From CAIYRG01 sp964494505 (GTDB lineage: Bacteria; Pseudomonadota; Alphaproteobacteria; Micropepsales; Micropepsaceae): DNA of 64,000 nt. The stretch is from the NCBI GenBank assembly GCA_964494505.1, contig CAZBRO010000005.1, positions 1 to 64,000 on the forward strand, given 5' to 3'. Shown piece by piece: positions 9,180 to 17,807 of the stretch. The first letter of the stretch is position 1. Every line of letters begins with the position of its first letter. The position numbers were made by a program, and so were the translations under genes. Below the pieces are notes generated by a model. The model searched no databases. It was not told the origin of the DNA and worked only from the letters and a program-made list of their open reading frames with translations.

Positions 9180-11348
9180 ATGAGCACCAGGAGAGCATCC
9201 ATTGCCATGCTGAGTGCGTGCGCCGCTGCGTTGTCGTTTGCGGCATGTCCGACAGCCGCCTTCGCGCAGGTGCGCCTGGATGCCGACGACATCGGTGGTG
9301 TCGTTACCAGCGCAAAGGGACCCGAAGCCGGTGTGTGGGTGATCGCCGAAACCCGCGACCTGCCGACGAAATATGTGAAGATCGTCGTCACCGATGACCA
9401 GGGCCGCTATGTGCTGCCCGATCTTCCCAAAGGCAATTACGACATCTGGGTGCGCGGCTATGGGCTGGTGGATTCGCCCAAGGTGAAAGCCGCGCCCGGA
9501 AAGCAGCTGGACTTGAAGGCGTTGACCGCCCCCAACCGCACCGCGGCGGCGCAATATTATCCGGCGATCTATTGGTACTCGATGGTCAAGGTGCCGGATA
9601 AGAGTCTGTTCCCCGGCACCGGACCTTCGGGCAACAACATGTCGCAAACCATGCCCGACCAGGCGCTGTGGCTCAGATATCTGAAGACCGATGGCTGCGT
9701 CGCCTGCCATCAATTGGGCGACAAGGCGACCCGCACCATTCCCCAGCAGCTCGGCCATTTCGATACCGGCCAGGCCGCGTGGGAACGGCGCATCCAGTCC
9801 GGCCAGGCGAGCGGCAACATGGTCAACGCCATCGGCCGCTTCGACACCCAGCGCGCGCTCGCCGCGTTCGGCGATTGGACGGACCGCGTGGCCAAGGGCG
9901 AATTGCCGAAATCCGATCCCTCGCGCCCGCAAGGCAAGGAACGCAACATCGTCGTCACCGAATGGGACTGGAACACGCCCCAGGCCTATCTGCATGACGA
10001 GATTTCCACCGACCGGCGCAATCCGACCGTGAATGCGCACGGCATCATCTATGGCTCGCCTGAAGAAAGCTCGGACTTCATCCCCTGGCTCGATCCGGTC
10101 GACAACAAGTCCGGGCTGATCAAATCGGAATATCGCGATCCCAAGACGCCCACGACCAAGAACGATCCCATCTTCAACGAATCGCCCTATTGGGGCACGG
10201 AGCAGATCTGGGACAGCCACACCTCCATCCACAACCCGATGTTCGACGAGAAAGGCCGCCTGTGGGTGACGGCGCGTATCCGTCCGGCCGCCAATCCGGC
10301 GTTCTGCAAGGAGGGTTCCAATCATCCTTCCGCCAAGGTGTTCCCGCTCGGGCGCTCCGGGCGGCAGGCGGAGCTTTACGATCCGCAGACGCGCAAGATC
10401 ACCATGATCGATCTCTGCTTCTCCACGCATCATCTCCAGTTCGACAGCAACGGCGTGCTGTGGTTCAGCGGCAGCGCGCAAAATCAGGCCGTGGGCTGGT
10501 TCGATGCGAAGAAATACGAACAGACCCATGACGAGCAGGCAGCCCAAGGCTGGTCGCCTTTCATCATCGACACCAACGCCAACGGCAAGCGCGACATCGG
10601 CTGGACCGAACCGAACCAGCCCGTCGCCCCCGGCAAGGACAAGCGCGTCAACACCGGCTTCTATGGCGTTGCGCCCAATCCCGCGGACGGCACCATCTGG
10701 GGCTCGGCGACAGGCTTCCCCGGCGCCGTCGTGCGTTACGACCCGAAAACCCAGCTCGCCGAATATTATGAAGTGCCGTTCAAGACCAGCAAGGTGCCGA
10801 CGTCCGGCCAGGGCTTCTCTCCGCGCGGCATGGACATCACGACGGACGGCGTGGTGTGGACGGTGCTCGCGAGCGGCCATCTCGCGAGCTTCGACCGCAG
10901 GCTGTGCAAAGGGCCCTTGAACGGACCCGCCGCGGCCGATCCGCAGAATTGCGCGGAAGGCTGGCGGCTTTATCAGATGCCGGGGCCGGAATTCGACGGC
11001 CTGCCCAAGGGGACGGTTGGGGCATCCGCCGAAGCGCCCTATTACAACTGGGTCGATCAGTACGACACTTCGGGCCTCGGCAAGAACACGCCGATTGCGA
11101 CGGGCAATGAGTCCGATTCATTGGACGCCTTGGTCGACGGCAAATGGGTCGTGATGCGCGTGCCCTATCCGATCGGCTATTTCGCGAAGGGCATGGACGG
11201 CCGCATCGACGACGCCAATGCCGGCTGGAAAGGCCGCGGCCTGTGGTCAACCTATTCCGACCGCGCGCCGACCCACATCGAAGGCGGCAAGGGCCAGACC
11301 AGCAAAGTGGTGCATTTCCAGGTGCGCCCCGATCCGCTGGCGAAGTAA
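9180..11348 (+). CDS. Secreted multidomain protein: carboxypeptidase-regulatory-like domain, heme-c motif, beta-propeller
   Basis: 722 residues. A signal peptide (residues 1-29, ending AFAQ) is followed by a carboxypeptidase-regulatory-like beta sandwich (residues ~38-110; GPEAGVWVIAET, TDDQGRYVLPDLPKGNYDIWVRGYG). A single c-type heme motif CVACH is at C173-H177. The remainder is rich in short WF/SG repeats like those of Vgb/SMP-30 beta-propellers. This architecture is found in periplasmic proteins of soil Proteobacteria and Acidobacteria whose substrate is unknown; electron transfer to or from a bound ligand is an inference from the heme motif. ATG 9180 is preceded by CAGGGGA. It stands alone. 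Confidence 0.8.
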   Translation: MSTRRASIAMLSACAAALSFAACPTAAFAQVRLDADDIGGVVTSAKGPEAGVWVIAETRDLPTKYVKIVVTDDQGRYVLPDLPKGNYDIWVRGYGLVDSPKVKAAPGKQLDLKALTAPNRTAAAQYYPAIYWYSMVKVPDKSLFPGTGPSGNNMSQTMPDQALWLRYLKTDGCVACHQLGDKATRTIPQQLGHFDTGQAAWERRIQSGQASGNMVNAIGRFDTQRALAAFGDWTDRVAKGELPKSDPSRPQGKERNIVVTEWDWNTPQAYLHDEISTDRRNPTVNAHGIIYGSPEESSDFIPWLDPVDNKSGLIKSEYRDPKTPTTKNDPIFNESPYWGTEQIWDSHTSIHNPMFDEKGRLWVTARIRPAANPAFCKEGSNHPSAKVFPLGRSGRQAELYDPQTRKITMIDLCFSTHHLQFDSNGVLWFSGSAQNQAVGWFDAKKYEQTHDEQAAQGWSPFIIDTNANGKRDIGWTEPNQPVAPGKDKRVNTGFYGVAPNPADGTIWGSATGFPGAVVRYDPKTQLAEYYEVPFKTSKVPTSGQGFSPRGMDITTDGVVWTVLASGHLASFDRRLCKGPLNGPAAADPQNCAEGWRLYQMPGPEFDGLPKGTVGASAEAPYYNWVDQYDTSGLGKNTPIATGNESDSLDALVDGKWVVMRVPYPIGYFAKGMDGRIDDANAGWKGRGLWSTYSDRAPTHIEGGKGQTSKVVHFQVRPDPLAK

Positions 11349-11394
11349 GGCGCGATTTGTCCGTATACGGACGGGTGTGGAATCGGGAAGCGTT

Positions 11395-11469
11395 TCTCGA
11401 CAGGCTCGGGATGAGGAAAATAAACGTCCGCACCCTGAGCCTGTCGAAGGGTGAGCTTGTCGAAGGGTG
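11395..11469. repeat. REP-like palindromic element (pair)
   Basis: Two copies of the CTTCGACAGGCTCAGGG family face each other: CTCGACAGGCTCGGGATGAGG and, from 11431, CCCTGAGCCTGTCGAAGG followed by a second half-unit GAGCTTGTCGAAGGGTG. Relatives of the same unit occur near 25624, 39849, 60683 and 63181. It lies between two convergent genes. Confidence 0.8.
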
Positions 11470-11495
11470 TGCTTGTCTGCTGAATGCAAACTCGG

Positions 11496-11873
11496 CTAAT
11501 CCACCATTCCTGCCAGAGGCGAGCGGAAGTCGGCCCAGATGCGGTTGAGGAATCCGAGTTCGGCCGGAACCTCGCCCTCGAGATCGATCGCGCGCAGGAA
11601 TTTCAGCCCGAAATCCGTCGCCTTGATCCAGGCGACACGCGCCTCATAGGCCACACCCGTCCGCCGCTCTATCAGGAACAGACGCGTCGGTACGCATTCG
11701 CCGCGCGAGAGCGTAATCCGCGCCCCGCCGGCCGACAGATCGCGGATGCGGCAATCCTTTGACTGCGGCGGCTCGCCATAGACGCAGCGACCTGCCAGCA
11801 GCGTGCGTTTGCGGGGGGATTTCCTGTCCTGCACCACACGCGGCGGCAGATCGGAAGGGGAAAGCGCGACCAC
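11496..11873 (-). CDS. PilZ domain protein
   Basis: A 125-residue single-domain protein. It shows both PilZ signature elements for cyclic di-GMP binding: an arginine motif (RKSPRKRTL, residues ~17-25) and DLSAGGARI (residues ~45-53, the D/NxSxxG motif). It would act as a c-di-GMP receptor; the partner is unknown. The start is GTG 11873, with GGAGG seven bases upstream. It is divergent from threonine ammonia-lyase. Confidence 0.85.
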   Translation of the reverse strand: MVALSPSDLPPRVVQDRKSPRKRTLLAGRCVYGEPPQSKDCRIRDLSAGGARITLSRGECVPTRLFLIERRTGVAYEARVAWIKATDFGLKFLRAIDLEGEVPAELGFLNRIWADFRSPLAGMVD

Positions 11874-12012
11874 AACAATACCTCCGGGTTCAACGTCCCA
11901 TCATGCCCGCACCCGCTTAACCGAAGGTTTCGCACGCGGCGCCGGCGCATCCCCGCTTGCGCGCGGACGCCTAAGACCCCAGGCTTGGCCCGACAATTCG
12001 GGCCGATCGCGT

Positions 12013-13233
12013 ATGACAGCATCCTTCCCCGTGACGTTTGCCGACATCGAAGCCGCCGCGCGGGCAATCGCGGGCGCGGTCGAAATCACGCCGGCGCGGC
12101 ATTCGCGCACGCTTTCGGCAATCGCGGGCTGCGAGATTTTCCTCAAATTCGAGAACCTGCAATTCACCGCGTCGTTCAAGGAAAGGGGCGCGCTGAACAA
12201 GCTGCTGTCGCTCTCCGCCGACGAGCGCAAACGCGGCGTCATCGCCATGTCGGCCGGCAATCATGCGCAAGGCGTTGCCTATCATGCGGGGCGCCTGGGC
12301 GTGCCTGCCACCATCGTGATGCCCGAAGGCACGCCCTTCACCAAGGTCAAGCACACACGCGATTTCGGCGCCGACGTCGTGATCGAAGGGGCGGGCCTTT
12401 CCGAATCCTATGCGCGGGCGAAAGAGCTCGCCGCCGAGCGCGGATTGACGCTGGTGCATCCTTACGACGATCCGCTGGTGATCGCGGGGCAGGGGACGAC
12501 GGCGCTCGAATTCCTCGGCCAAACGCCAGAGATCGAAATGCTGGTCGTGCCCATCGGCGGCGGCGGGCTGATTTCCGGTATGGCGATTGCGGCCCACGCG
12601 CTTCGCCCCGACATCCGCATCTATGGCGCGGAATCGGAGGCCTATCCGGCCATGCACAATGCGCTGACCGGAGACGGGTTGCCCTGCGCGGGCCAGACCA
12701 TCGCCGAAGGCATCGCGGTGAAGGAGCCGGGCGCAATCGCGAAGCCGGTGATCGCGGCACTTGTCGCCGACGTTCTGCTCGCGAGCGAAGCCGGCATCGA
12801 AACCGCCATCGTGAAGCTGCTCGAGATCGAGAAGACCGTGGCCGAGGGCGCAGGTGCTGCCGCTCTTGCGGCTGTACTTGCCAACCCCGCGCTGTTTGCG
12901 GGCCGCAAAGTCGGCGTGGTGGTTTCGGGCGGCAATATCGACATGCGGCTGTTGTCGAACGTGATCCTGCGCGAGCTTGCGCGCGAAGGCCGCATCCGTT
13001 CGCTGCTGGTGACCATCGAGGATCGTCCCGGCTGGCTCGCGCGCATTGCGAGCATCGTAGGCGATGCGGGCGGCAACATTCTGGAAGTGTCGCACAACCG
13101 GCTGATGACGGGCCTTTCGGCGAAATCGGCCGATCTCGGCCTCGTCATCGAAGCCCGCGATTCGACACACGCGGACGAGATAAAGGCGAGCCTGGAATCG
13201 GCGGGCTTCACCGTGCGCGAACCTTCGCGGTGA
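12013..13233 (+). CDS. ilvA: Threonine ammonia-lyase (threonine dehydratase) with C-terminal ACT domain
   Basis: A 406-residue PLP enzyme that deaminates L-threonine (and serine) to 2-oxobutyrate, the entry to isoleucine synthesis or threonine breakdown. The PLP lysine is in TASFKERGALN (K~58), the asparagine-containing loop is SAGNHAQG, and the phosphate-binding loop is GGGGLISG. An ACT-like regulatory domain follows (residues ~330-406; LLVTIEDRPGWLARIASIVGDAGGNI). The length and single ACT domain fit the shorter biodegradative/short-biosynthetic form. ATG 12013 begins where similarity to the family begins; the upstream frame to 11803 overlaps the PilZ gene and is not credible. Its stop abuts the stop of the convergent membrane protein. 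Confidence 0.92.
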   Translation: MTASFPVTFADIEAAARAIAGAVEITPARHSRTLSAIAGCEIFLKFENLQFTASFKERGALNKLLSLSADERKRGVIAMSAGNHAQGVAYHAGRLGVPATIVMPEGTPFTKVKHTRDFGADVVIEGAGLSESYARAKELAAERGLTLVHPYDDPLVIAGQGTTALEFLGQTPEIEMLVVPIGGGGLISGMAIAAHALRPDIRIYGAESEAYPAMHNALTGDGLPCAGQTIAEGIAVKEPGAIAKPVIAALVADVLLASEAGIETAIVKLLEIEKTVAEGAGAAALAAVLANPALFAGRKVGVVVSGGNIDMRLLSNVILRELAREGRIRSLLVTIEDRPGWLARIASIVGDAGGNILEVSHNRLMTGLSAKSADLGLVIEARDSTHADEIKASLESAGFTVREPSR

Positions 13234-14583
13234 TCAGCCGCCCGGCTGCGTGGCTTGCCCGCCCTCAAGCGTGCTTTCGCCGGACGGATGCTGACCGGTT
13301 TCGTGCTTTCCGGCCAGGTCCGCCGCAGCCTTGAGAGCCTCTTCCGCCTTCTTGGCCCGTTCCTCGGCCTGTTTGACTTTGTCTTCGGCCTGCTTGATGC
13401 CGTCGTCTCCCTTCCGTTCCAGAAGGTCGGGGACCAGCCGCTCCAGGAACCCGGCGAGAAACCCGATCAAGAGCGTGATTTCGACGGTGGCCTTGGTTCC
13501 GGTGAGCGCTTGATCACCGATCTGAAAATTCGGGAGCAGGTTGGCCCGCAGCATGAGAACGAGCACCCAGGCGCCGATGAGGCCTACGATGACGCGCAGG
13601 GCAGCATCGGCGAGATTGTCTCTGGGGTTGAGACTCGTAGCCACCGTCCGCTGCATCGTGCCCAGTGCGATGGAGAAAAAAGCGCCTCCCACCCCGCCTA
13701 TTCCCCCGATCCAGATGCTCATGCCGAGCGAGAGCGGCATTTGGGAAAAATCGTGCGGGCTTGGGCAGGAAGCAACCACCCACACCGCCGCCCCGAGAAG
13801 CAGCACGACAAGGCCGGTCGTGAGAGATGCGAGGATCAGTCCGCGGCGCTGGAGCCACGCCCACGCAGCTGATTTCGCAGACCCGAACGCGATTGCAAAT
13901 CCCAGTACGCCGCCGATGAAGCCCAGGACAGTGCCGAGAACGATGTACCAGAGGCCCGTCAAAAGCGGGAAGAGCAAGGGATGCCCGGTCGCGATGGCTG
14001 GCGGGCCGCTGCACGCAAAATCGACCGACGCGGCCCAGGCAAGCGCAAGCACGGCAGCAATGGCGAGGGCGACAAGACTGGCGGACAGCAGATATTGCAG
14101 CCTGCCCCAGGAATTCCGCTCGGCCAGAACATCGTTCTTGATGTCCGTCAGGCTCGCCTGGGCGCTGTTGACGTCATCCTCCAGGCACAGGATCAGCGCC
14201 GCGGCGACACGCGAATCATAGCCTTTCGCTTTGTCGAGGCGGCTCTTCCGCCAGCCGTCGACCAGCGCATCGATCTGGGCACGGAGGACATTGAGGGGCG
14301 CCATCGATTTGCGCTGCGCGGAGGCAAGCGTGTCTTCATTGCCGTATTGGACCGAGGCCCGCGCCTCGGTCTGGTAAACGGCGTAGCGGGGGATCCGCCG
14401 GGCGTAGACCCTTACAATGGGAATTCCCGTCGAATCGAGTTTTCCGGGTTGGATATCCTCGACCTTTTGCGCGAAGGCCGTTACGGAGGGCGGCACGGAC
14501 CCCGGCGTACCGGGCAACGGGTCCGGCGGCGTGCCCTTCGGTACGGGGGCGGAGGCCCCTTGAGTCTGGGTCGTATCGCTCAT
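13234..14583 (-). CDS. Membrane protein of unknown function with a C-terminal coiled coil
   Basis: 449 residues from ATG 14583 (MSDTTQTQG). A proline-rich cytoplasmic N-terminus is followed by a soluble region and at least five hydrophobic segments: LLSASLVALAIAAVLALAW, LFPLLTGLWYIVLGTVLGF, LASLTTGLVVLLLGAAVWV, SIWIGGIGGVGGAFFSIAL and ALRVIVGLIGAWVLVLML. Then comes a re-entrant-like LLIGFLAGFLERLVPDLLE and a Lys/Glu/Ala-rich coiled coil (KQAEDKVKQAEERAKKAEE). I do not recognise the family. The glycine-rich central helices recall small channels or membrane scaffolds, but no pore motif is clear. Confidence 0.7.
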   Translation of the reverse strand: MSDTTQTQGASAPVPKGTPPDPLPGTPGSVPPSVTAFAQKVEDIQPGKLDSTGIPIVRVYARRIPRYAVYQTEARASVQYGNEDTLASAQRKSMAPLNVLRAQIDALVDGWRKSRLDKAKGYDSRVAAALILCLEDDVNSAQASLTDIKNDVLAERNSWGRLQYLLSASLVALAIAAVLALAWAASVDFACSGPPAIATGHPLLFPLLTGLWYIVLGTVLGFIGGVLGFAIAFGSAKSAAWAWLQRRGLILASLTTGLVVLLLGAAVWVVASCPSPHDFSQMPLSLGMSIWIGGIGGVGGAFFSIALGTMQRTVATSLNPRDNLADAALRVIVGLIGAWVLVLMLRANLLPNFQIGDQALTGTKATVEITLLIGFLAGFLERLVPDLLERKGDDGIKQAEDKVKQAEERAKKAEEALKAAADLAGKHETGQHPSGESTLEGGQATQPGG

Positions 14584-14796
14584 GCATGCCCCCCGCGAGA
14601 TGACACACGCCATCGGACCGCCGCCGCGTTCCCCCCCGAAAAAGGACAGCGAAAGACGGGACGAACGCTAACTCAGATTGGCGAGTCGCGCGAGCGGGCG
14701 ACCGCGGGTGCCGCCCCGCGATTAGATAAAAAAGTGAGGGCGCGGCCCTTGCGGGAACGGGCACCGCCCCCTACGTTTCCGGTTCCGCAACGTAAC

Positions 14797-14811
14797 GAAA
14801 GGAGGTGATCC
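14797..14811 (+). promoter_or_regulatory. Shine-Dalgarno complementary to the whole 16S rRNA 3' tail
   Basis: GAAAGGAGGTGATCC is the exact reverse complement of the alphaproteobacterial 16S 3' end GGATCACCTCCTTTC, 15 consecutive bases. Ordinary ribosome binding sites match 4-6. The core GGAGG lies seven bases before the GTG of a 25-codon frame, so it can act as an extreme Shine-Dalgarno. It could also sequester 30S subunits. Confidence 0.8.
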
Positions 14812-14812
14812 A

Positions 14813-14890
14813 GTGTCTCATTGTCTATTCCCATGGGTTTCCGTGGCGGCTCGCTGGATCGTCGCCTGTGCCGGGATTTCCGGCGCATAA
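14813..14890 (+). CDS. Tiny 25-residue open frame with an extreme ribosome binding site
   Basis: GTG at 14813 to TAA at 14888-14890 encodes 25 residues beginning VSHCLFPWVSVAARW, with two cysteines, two tryptophans and a hydrophobic tail. The reasons to think it is translated are the 15-base match to the 16S tail just upstream, the correct spacing, and a compact unit with a hairpin and a strong terminator after it. The alternative frame from GTG 14805 to 15014 reads through the terminator and into the next gene's strand, and is less likely. Function is unknown; it might be a leader peptide or a ribosome-interacting RNA that happens to be translated. Confidence 0.5.
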   Translation: MSHCLFPWVSVAARWIVACAGISGA

Positions 14891-14902
14891 CTCGACGATA
14901 AA

Positions 14903-14922
14903 GCGGGTCTTACCGGACCCGC
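14903..14922 (+). ncRNA. Hairpin in the tiny transcription unit
   Basis: GCGGGTC/GACCCGC, a 7-bp perfect stem with a 6-base loop, lies between the tiny open frame and the terminator. Together, 14797-14970 looks like a complete short RNA of roughly 170 bases. Whether it is an mRNA or a structured small RNA cannot be decided from one genome. Confidence 0.45.
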
Positions 14923-14934
14923 GGTCTGACAATG

Positions 14935-14970
14935 GAAGGGCCCTCGGCACGCCGCGGGCCCTTCTTTTTT
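14935..14970 (+). terminator. Rho-independent terminator of the tiny unit
   Basis: A perfect 9-bp stem (GAAGGGCCC/GGGCCCTTC) is followed directly by six T residues (14965-14970). This is the most canonical terminator in the window and shows that the short upstream sequence is a real transcription unit. Confidence 0.9.
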
Positions 14971-15010
14971 CTAAAACAAGCCTCCCCTCAAGGGGCGGAT
15001 GGAGTTACTT

Positions 15011-15880
15011 TTAAAAATCCGTTTTGTCGGCTTGCGGAATCGGAAACAGGTTCTGGTGGAAGAAATCCTCGTTGTTCTCGGGGCACACCGTTTCCAGCAT
15101 CGGCAGGTCCACCTTGAACCACTCCTTCCCCATGGTGATCGGTCCGTTGAATGTATCGGGGTCCTCGACGGTCGCGACGGCGGTCATCCCGCGCCCATCC
15201 GGATGGATGGTGAATCGCTCGACCACGTGCATCTTGTCGGTATGCGGCGTGCGGAAATTGTCGATGAAGCGGTTGTGGCCGCCGGCGACCCCGACGGTGT
15301 CGATTACCAGCGTGTCCCCGTTCTCGTAATGGCCGATGGATTCGCCGAACCAGGACGGCGTGACCTTGGCGGAATGGCGATCGGTCAGGAACACGCGGCG
15401 CACGACGTGATCGCGCTGCCAGATCATCCAGACCTCCTTCGGCGTCTGGACGAAATAGACCGGCTCGAACGGATAGAGCGATTGCGCCGGCGTGCCCCCC
15501 GGCCAGCAGCGCGATTGCGCCGTGAACGGGATGGGGTGTTCACCGCGCAGGATTTCCTCATTGGTCTTTTGTATCTCTGCCGCCGCCCAGGGCTTCAGGA
15601 TCGGGTCCTGGGTGTTGGTGACGCGCACCGTGACCTGGGTGCGGGTGCGATTGCCGTCGGCGTTGTTGACGAAGGGATAGGCCGGATCGTTCCGGATCGG
15701 CCCGTGATTGGGACTGTCCGCGACCGGCTGCCAGTCTTCTTCATTGGTCTGCCAGCCGAAATTTATCGAGGCGAAATCGGGAATCGTCTCGGCAGTCCGT
15801 GCGGATGCGGCCGTCATAAGCACCGACGCGGCAATGAGGGCCGCCCCGGCGATAAAGTTGCGAGGCAAAAAAGCGGACAT
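15011..15880 (-). CDS. Secreted protein of unknown function
   Basis: 289 residues with a signal peptide (residues 1-28, ending ASA). The mature part is rich in aromatic and charged residues and beta-strand-like: QTPKEVWMIWQRDHVVRRVFL, then FGESIGHYENGDTLVIDTVG. Similar periplasmic proteins are common in soil bacteria that also carry DUF6152 proteins; I do not know a function. The conserved-looking stretch DTLVIDTVGVAGGHNRFIDNF suggests a defined fold. ATG 15880 is followed by a typical lysine/arginine-poor leader. No operon partner. Confidence 0.7.
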   Translation of the reverse strand: MSAFLPRNFIAGAALIAASVLMTAASARTAETIPDFASINFGWQTNEEDWQPVADSPNHGPIRNDPAYPFVNNADGNRTRTQVTVRVTNTQDPILKPWAAAEIQKTNEEILRGEHPIPFTAQSRCWPGGTPAQSLYPFEPVYFVQTPKEVWMIWQRDHVVRRVFLTDRHSAKVTPSWFGESIGHYENGDTLVIDTVGVAGGHNRFIDNFRTPHTDKMHVVERFTIHPDGRGMTAVATVEDPDTFNGPITMGKEWFKVDLPMLETVCPENNEDFFHQNLFPIPQADKTDF

Positions 15881-16115
15881 TGCTTCTCCCGGAGCTCGGG
15901 CCCTTCCATTGTGCCCATTGTAGTGTAGCCATGCCCAGGGCCTACCGAAAGTGCCCGGGTGGCCTCCACACGACCCAACGATCCTTCCCCTTTTGCGCGG
16001 GAGCGGGGGGGGGGCGATTTCATTGCCTCCCCGGGCTGCTTACCTCCGGCCCTTGCGTCGAAGCCGTCGCAAACGTCTGATATATTGATGCCGCGGGAAT
16101 AGGATTTGCGCCGAA

Positions 16116-16655
16116 ATGATAAGAGCCGGCAAGGTCATTTTCGCGGCAACATGCGTCGCGATAACGGCCAGTCCCGCGATGACGGCCGCTCCGGCGATAA
16201 CCGGTGCGTGGGGCTTTCGGCCGGGCCTCTACGATTTCGCCGGCGAGTCCCAATTAATGGTCGCGACATTGCCGGCCAATCTTGTTGAGGAGGGAAAGAA
16301 GTATAGCGAGAGCCATCCTTCTCCCGACCGTCAGGAGCGGCAATTGTGCATCCGCGACCCCAACTGGGGCTATCATCTCGTGGCGTTGCTCGATCCGGCA
16401 GGGCATCCGGCCGGCGCTTGCACAGAGACGGTCGTGTCCGAAACGTCGTCGGATCGCGAGGTCGAAATTGTTTGCTCCGTTCCCGCGCCGGTGCAGGGGA
16501 TGCCCATGCAAGCGGTGCATGGACGCTATCATCTGGTTCTGACGGGATCGGGCCCCGCATTGGCGGACAGCGTCGATGTAGACTGGACGTTTCCGGGCCT
16601 CACCATGAAAGAACAATATCACTGGCACAATGCCGATTGCGGCGACGTCCGATAG
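16116..16655 (+). CDS. Secreted DUF3617-like protein
   Basis: 179 residues with a signal peptide (residues ~1-24). The mature domain begins GAWGFRPGLYDFAGESQL and ends in a C-terminal Trp/Cys region (DWTFPGLTMKEQYHWHNADCGDVR). A Pro-Gly-x-Tyr/Trp opening and paired cysteines recall the DUF3617 periplasmic family; the match is by eye. No function is known for that family. Its start is ATG 16116, with only a weak site upstream. Confidence 0.6.
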   Translation: MIRAGKVIFAATCVAITASPAMTAAPAITGAWGFRPGLYDFAGESQLMVATLPANLVEEGKKYSESHPSPDRQERQLCIRDPNWGYHLVALLDPAGHPAGACTETVVSETSSDREVEIVCSVPAPVQGMPMQAVHGRYHLVLTGSGPALADSVDVDWTFPGLTMKEQYHWHNADCGDVR

Positions 16656-16777
16656 TGGCTGCAATCGCGGGCCCGATTTTGAAACGCCTCTCCCCCCTTT
16701 TAACCCTTTCTTAAGCATCGGCTTCGCGCGGGCGGCGGCGGGCGTTAGCCTCGCTTGCGGGAAAACGGGGAAGCTTC

Positions 16778-16963
16778 ATGCGGTTCAATCTGGCGCAATG
16801 GACGGGATTATGCGTGACCGTCATCGTGGTCGCGGGCTCGGACATGGACGTGGTCTATGCCGTTCCGCTGGGCGTGCTCGCCGGGGCGCTCGCGACGTTC
16901 TTTTCAGCCGCCGCCCATGGGGCGATCGAAAAGACTACGACGCGTCGGCCGGGATGGCGTTGA
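16778..16963 (+). CDS. Small membrane protein
   Basis: 61 residues starting at ATG 16778 after GGGGAAGC. Two hydrophobic segments (WTGLCVTVIVVAGS and VYAVPLGVLAGALATFFSAAA) suggest a hairpin in the inner membrane, followed by a basic tail. It overlaps the 3' end of the convergent motA gene by 29 bases. Family not recognised; moderate confidence that it is a real gene because of the start site and hydrophobic pattern. Confidence 0.5.
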   Translation: MRFNLAQWTGLCVTVIVVAGSDMDVVYAVPLGVLAGALATFFSAAAHGAIEKTTTRRPGWR

Positions 16964-17807
16964 GGGCTTCTTCCAGCTGCTGGAAGGTCGGCTGCGACGT
17001 CGAAGGCACGCTGCCGCGCCCGATTTCCACCGACACCTGCGCCGAATTCCCATGCAGGTGCGCGACCAGAATATCGCGGATGACGTGATAGAACTGTGCG
17101 TCCTCGTCCACGATGCCTTTAAGGCGCGTGGAGATCGGACCGACCAGGCCATACGCTAAGAACACCCCCATGAAGGTGCCGACGAGGGCGCCGCCGATCA
17201 TGCCGCCGAGGATTTCCGGCGGCTCGGTGATCGAGCCCATGGTCTTGATGACGCCCAACACGGCGGCGACGATGCCGAGCGCGGGCAGGCCGTCCGCCAT
17301 GGTCTGAAGCGCGGTCGAGGACACCAGCGCCTCGTGATGGTGCTTTTCGAGCTGCTTCTCCATGGCGTCTTCGACCTGATGGGGGTCTTCCAGGCTCATG
17401 GTCATCATGCGCAGCGTGTCGCAGATGAAATCGAGCGCGAAATGGTCCTTCTCGATGCGCGGATAGCGCTTGAAGATCGAGGATTCCTTCGGCTTCTCGA
17501 TATGGGCTTCGAGCGCGATCATGCCCTTCATCTTCATCGTCTTGGTCAGCAGGAACAGAAGACACAGAAGATCGCGGTAGTCGGCCTGCTTCCATTTGGG
17601 GCCGGCGAAGGCCTTACCCATTTCGGTGACCGTCTTCTTTACGTCGCCGATGGAATTGCCGAGCAGAAGAGCCGCCACCGCCGCTCCGCCGATGGTCATC
17701 ATTTCGTGCGGGAGCGATTCGATGATGACTTCAAAATGTCCGCCCGACCAGACATAGCCGCCGAATACCATGGCGAACAGAAGCACGATGCCAATGATCT
17801 GGAACAT
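16935..17807 (-). CDS. motA: Flagellar motor stator protein MotA
   Basis: 290 residues. MotA forms the proton channel and torque-generating stator with MotB in the inner membrane. Four membrane segments are present: FQIIGIVLLFAMVFGGYVWSG, HEMMTIGGAAVAALLLG, and the pair DGLPALGIVAAVLGVIKTM and GGALVGTFMGVFLAYGLVGPI. The large cytoplasmic loop lies between the second and third and has the usual charged residues. ATG 17807 (MFQIIGIV) starts where MotA proteins start; a GTG 11 codons upstream has no good binding site. No motB or other flagellar genes are in the window; a receiver protein lies next upstream on the same strand. Confidence 0.92.
   Translation of the reverse strand: MFQIIGIVLLFAMVFGGYVWSGGHFEVIIESLPHEMMTIGGAAVAALLLGNSIGDVKKTVTEMGKAFAGPKWKQADYRDLLCLLFLLTKTMKMKGMIALEAHIEKPKESSIFKRYPRIEKDHFALDFICDTLRMMTMSLEDPHQVEDAMEKQLEKHHHEALVSSTALQTMADGLPALGIVAAVLGVIKTMGSITEPPEILGGMIGGALVGTFMGVFLAYGLVGPISTRLKGIVDEDAQFYHVIRDILVAHLHGNSAQVSVEIGRGSVPSTSQPTFQQLEEALNAIPADAS

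Noticed and set aside
9165..10880. A long minus-strand frame opposite the heme/propeller gene
   Set aside because: Antisense shadow; the plus strand has a signal peptide, CxxCH and domain features.
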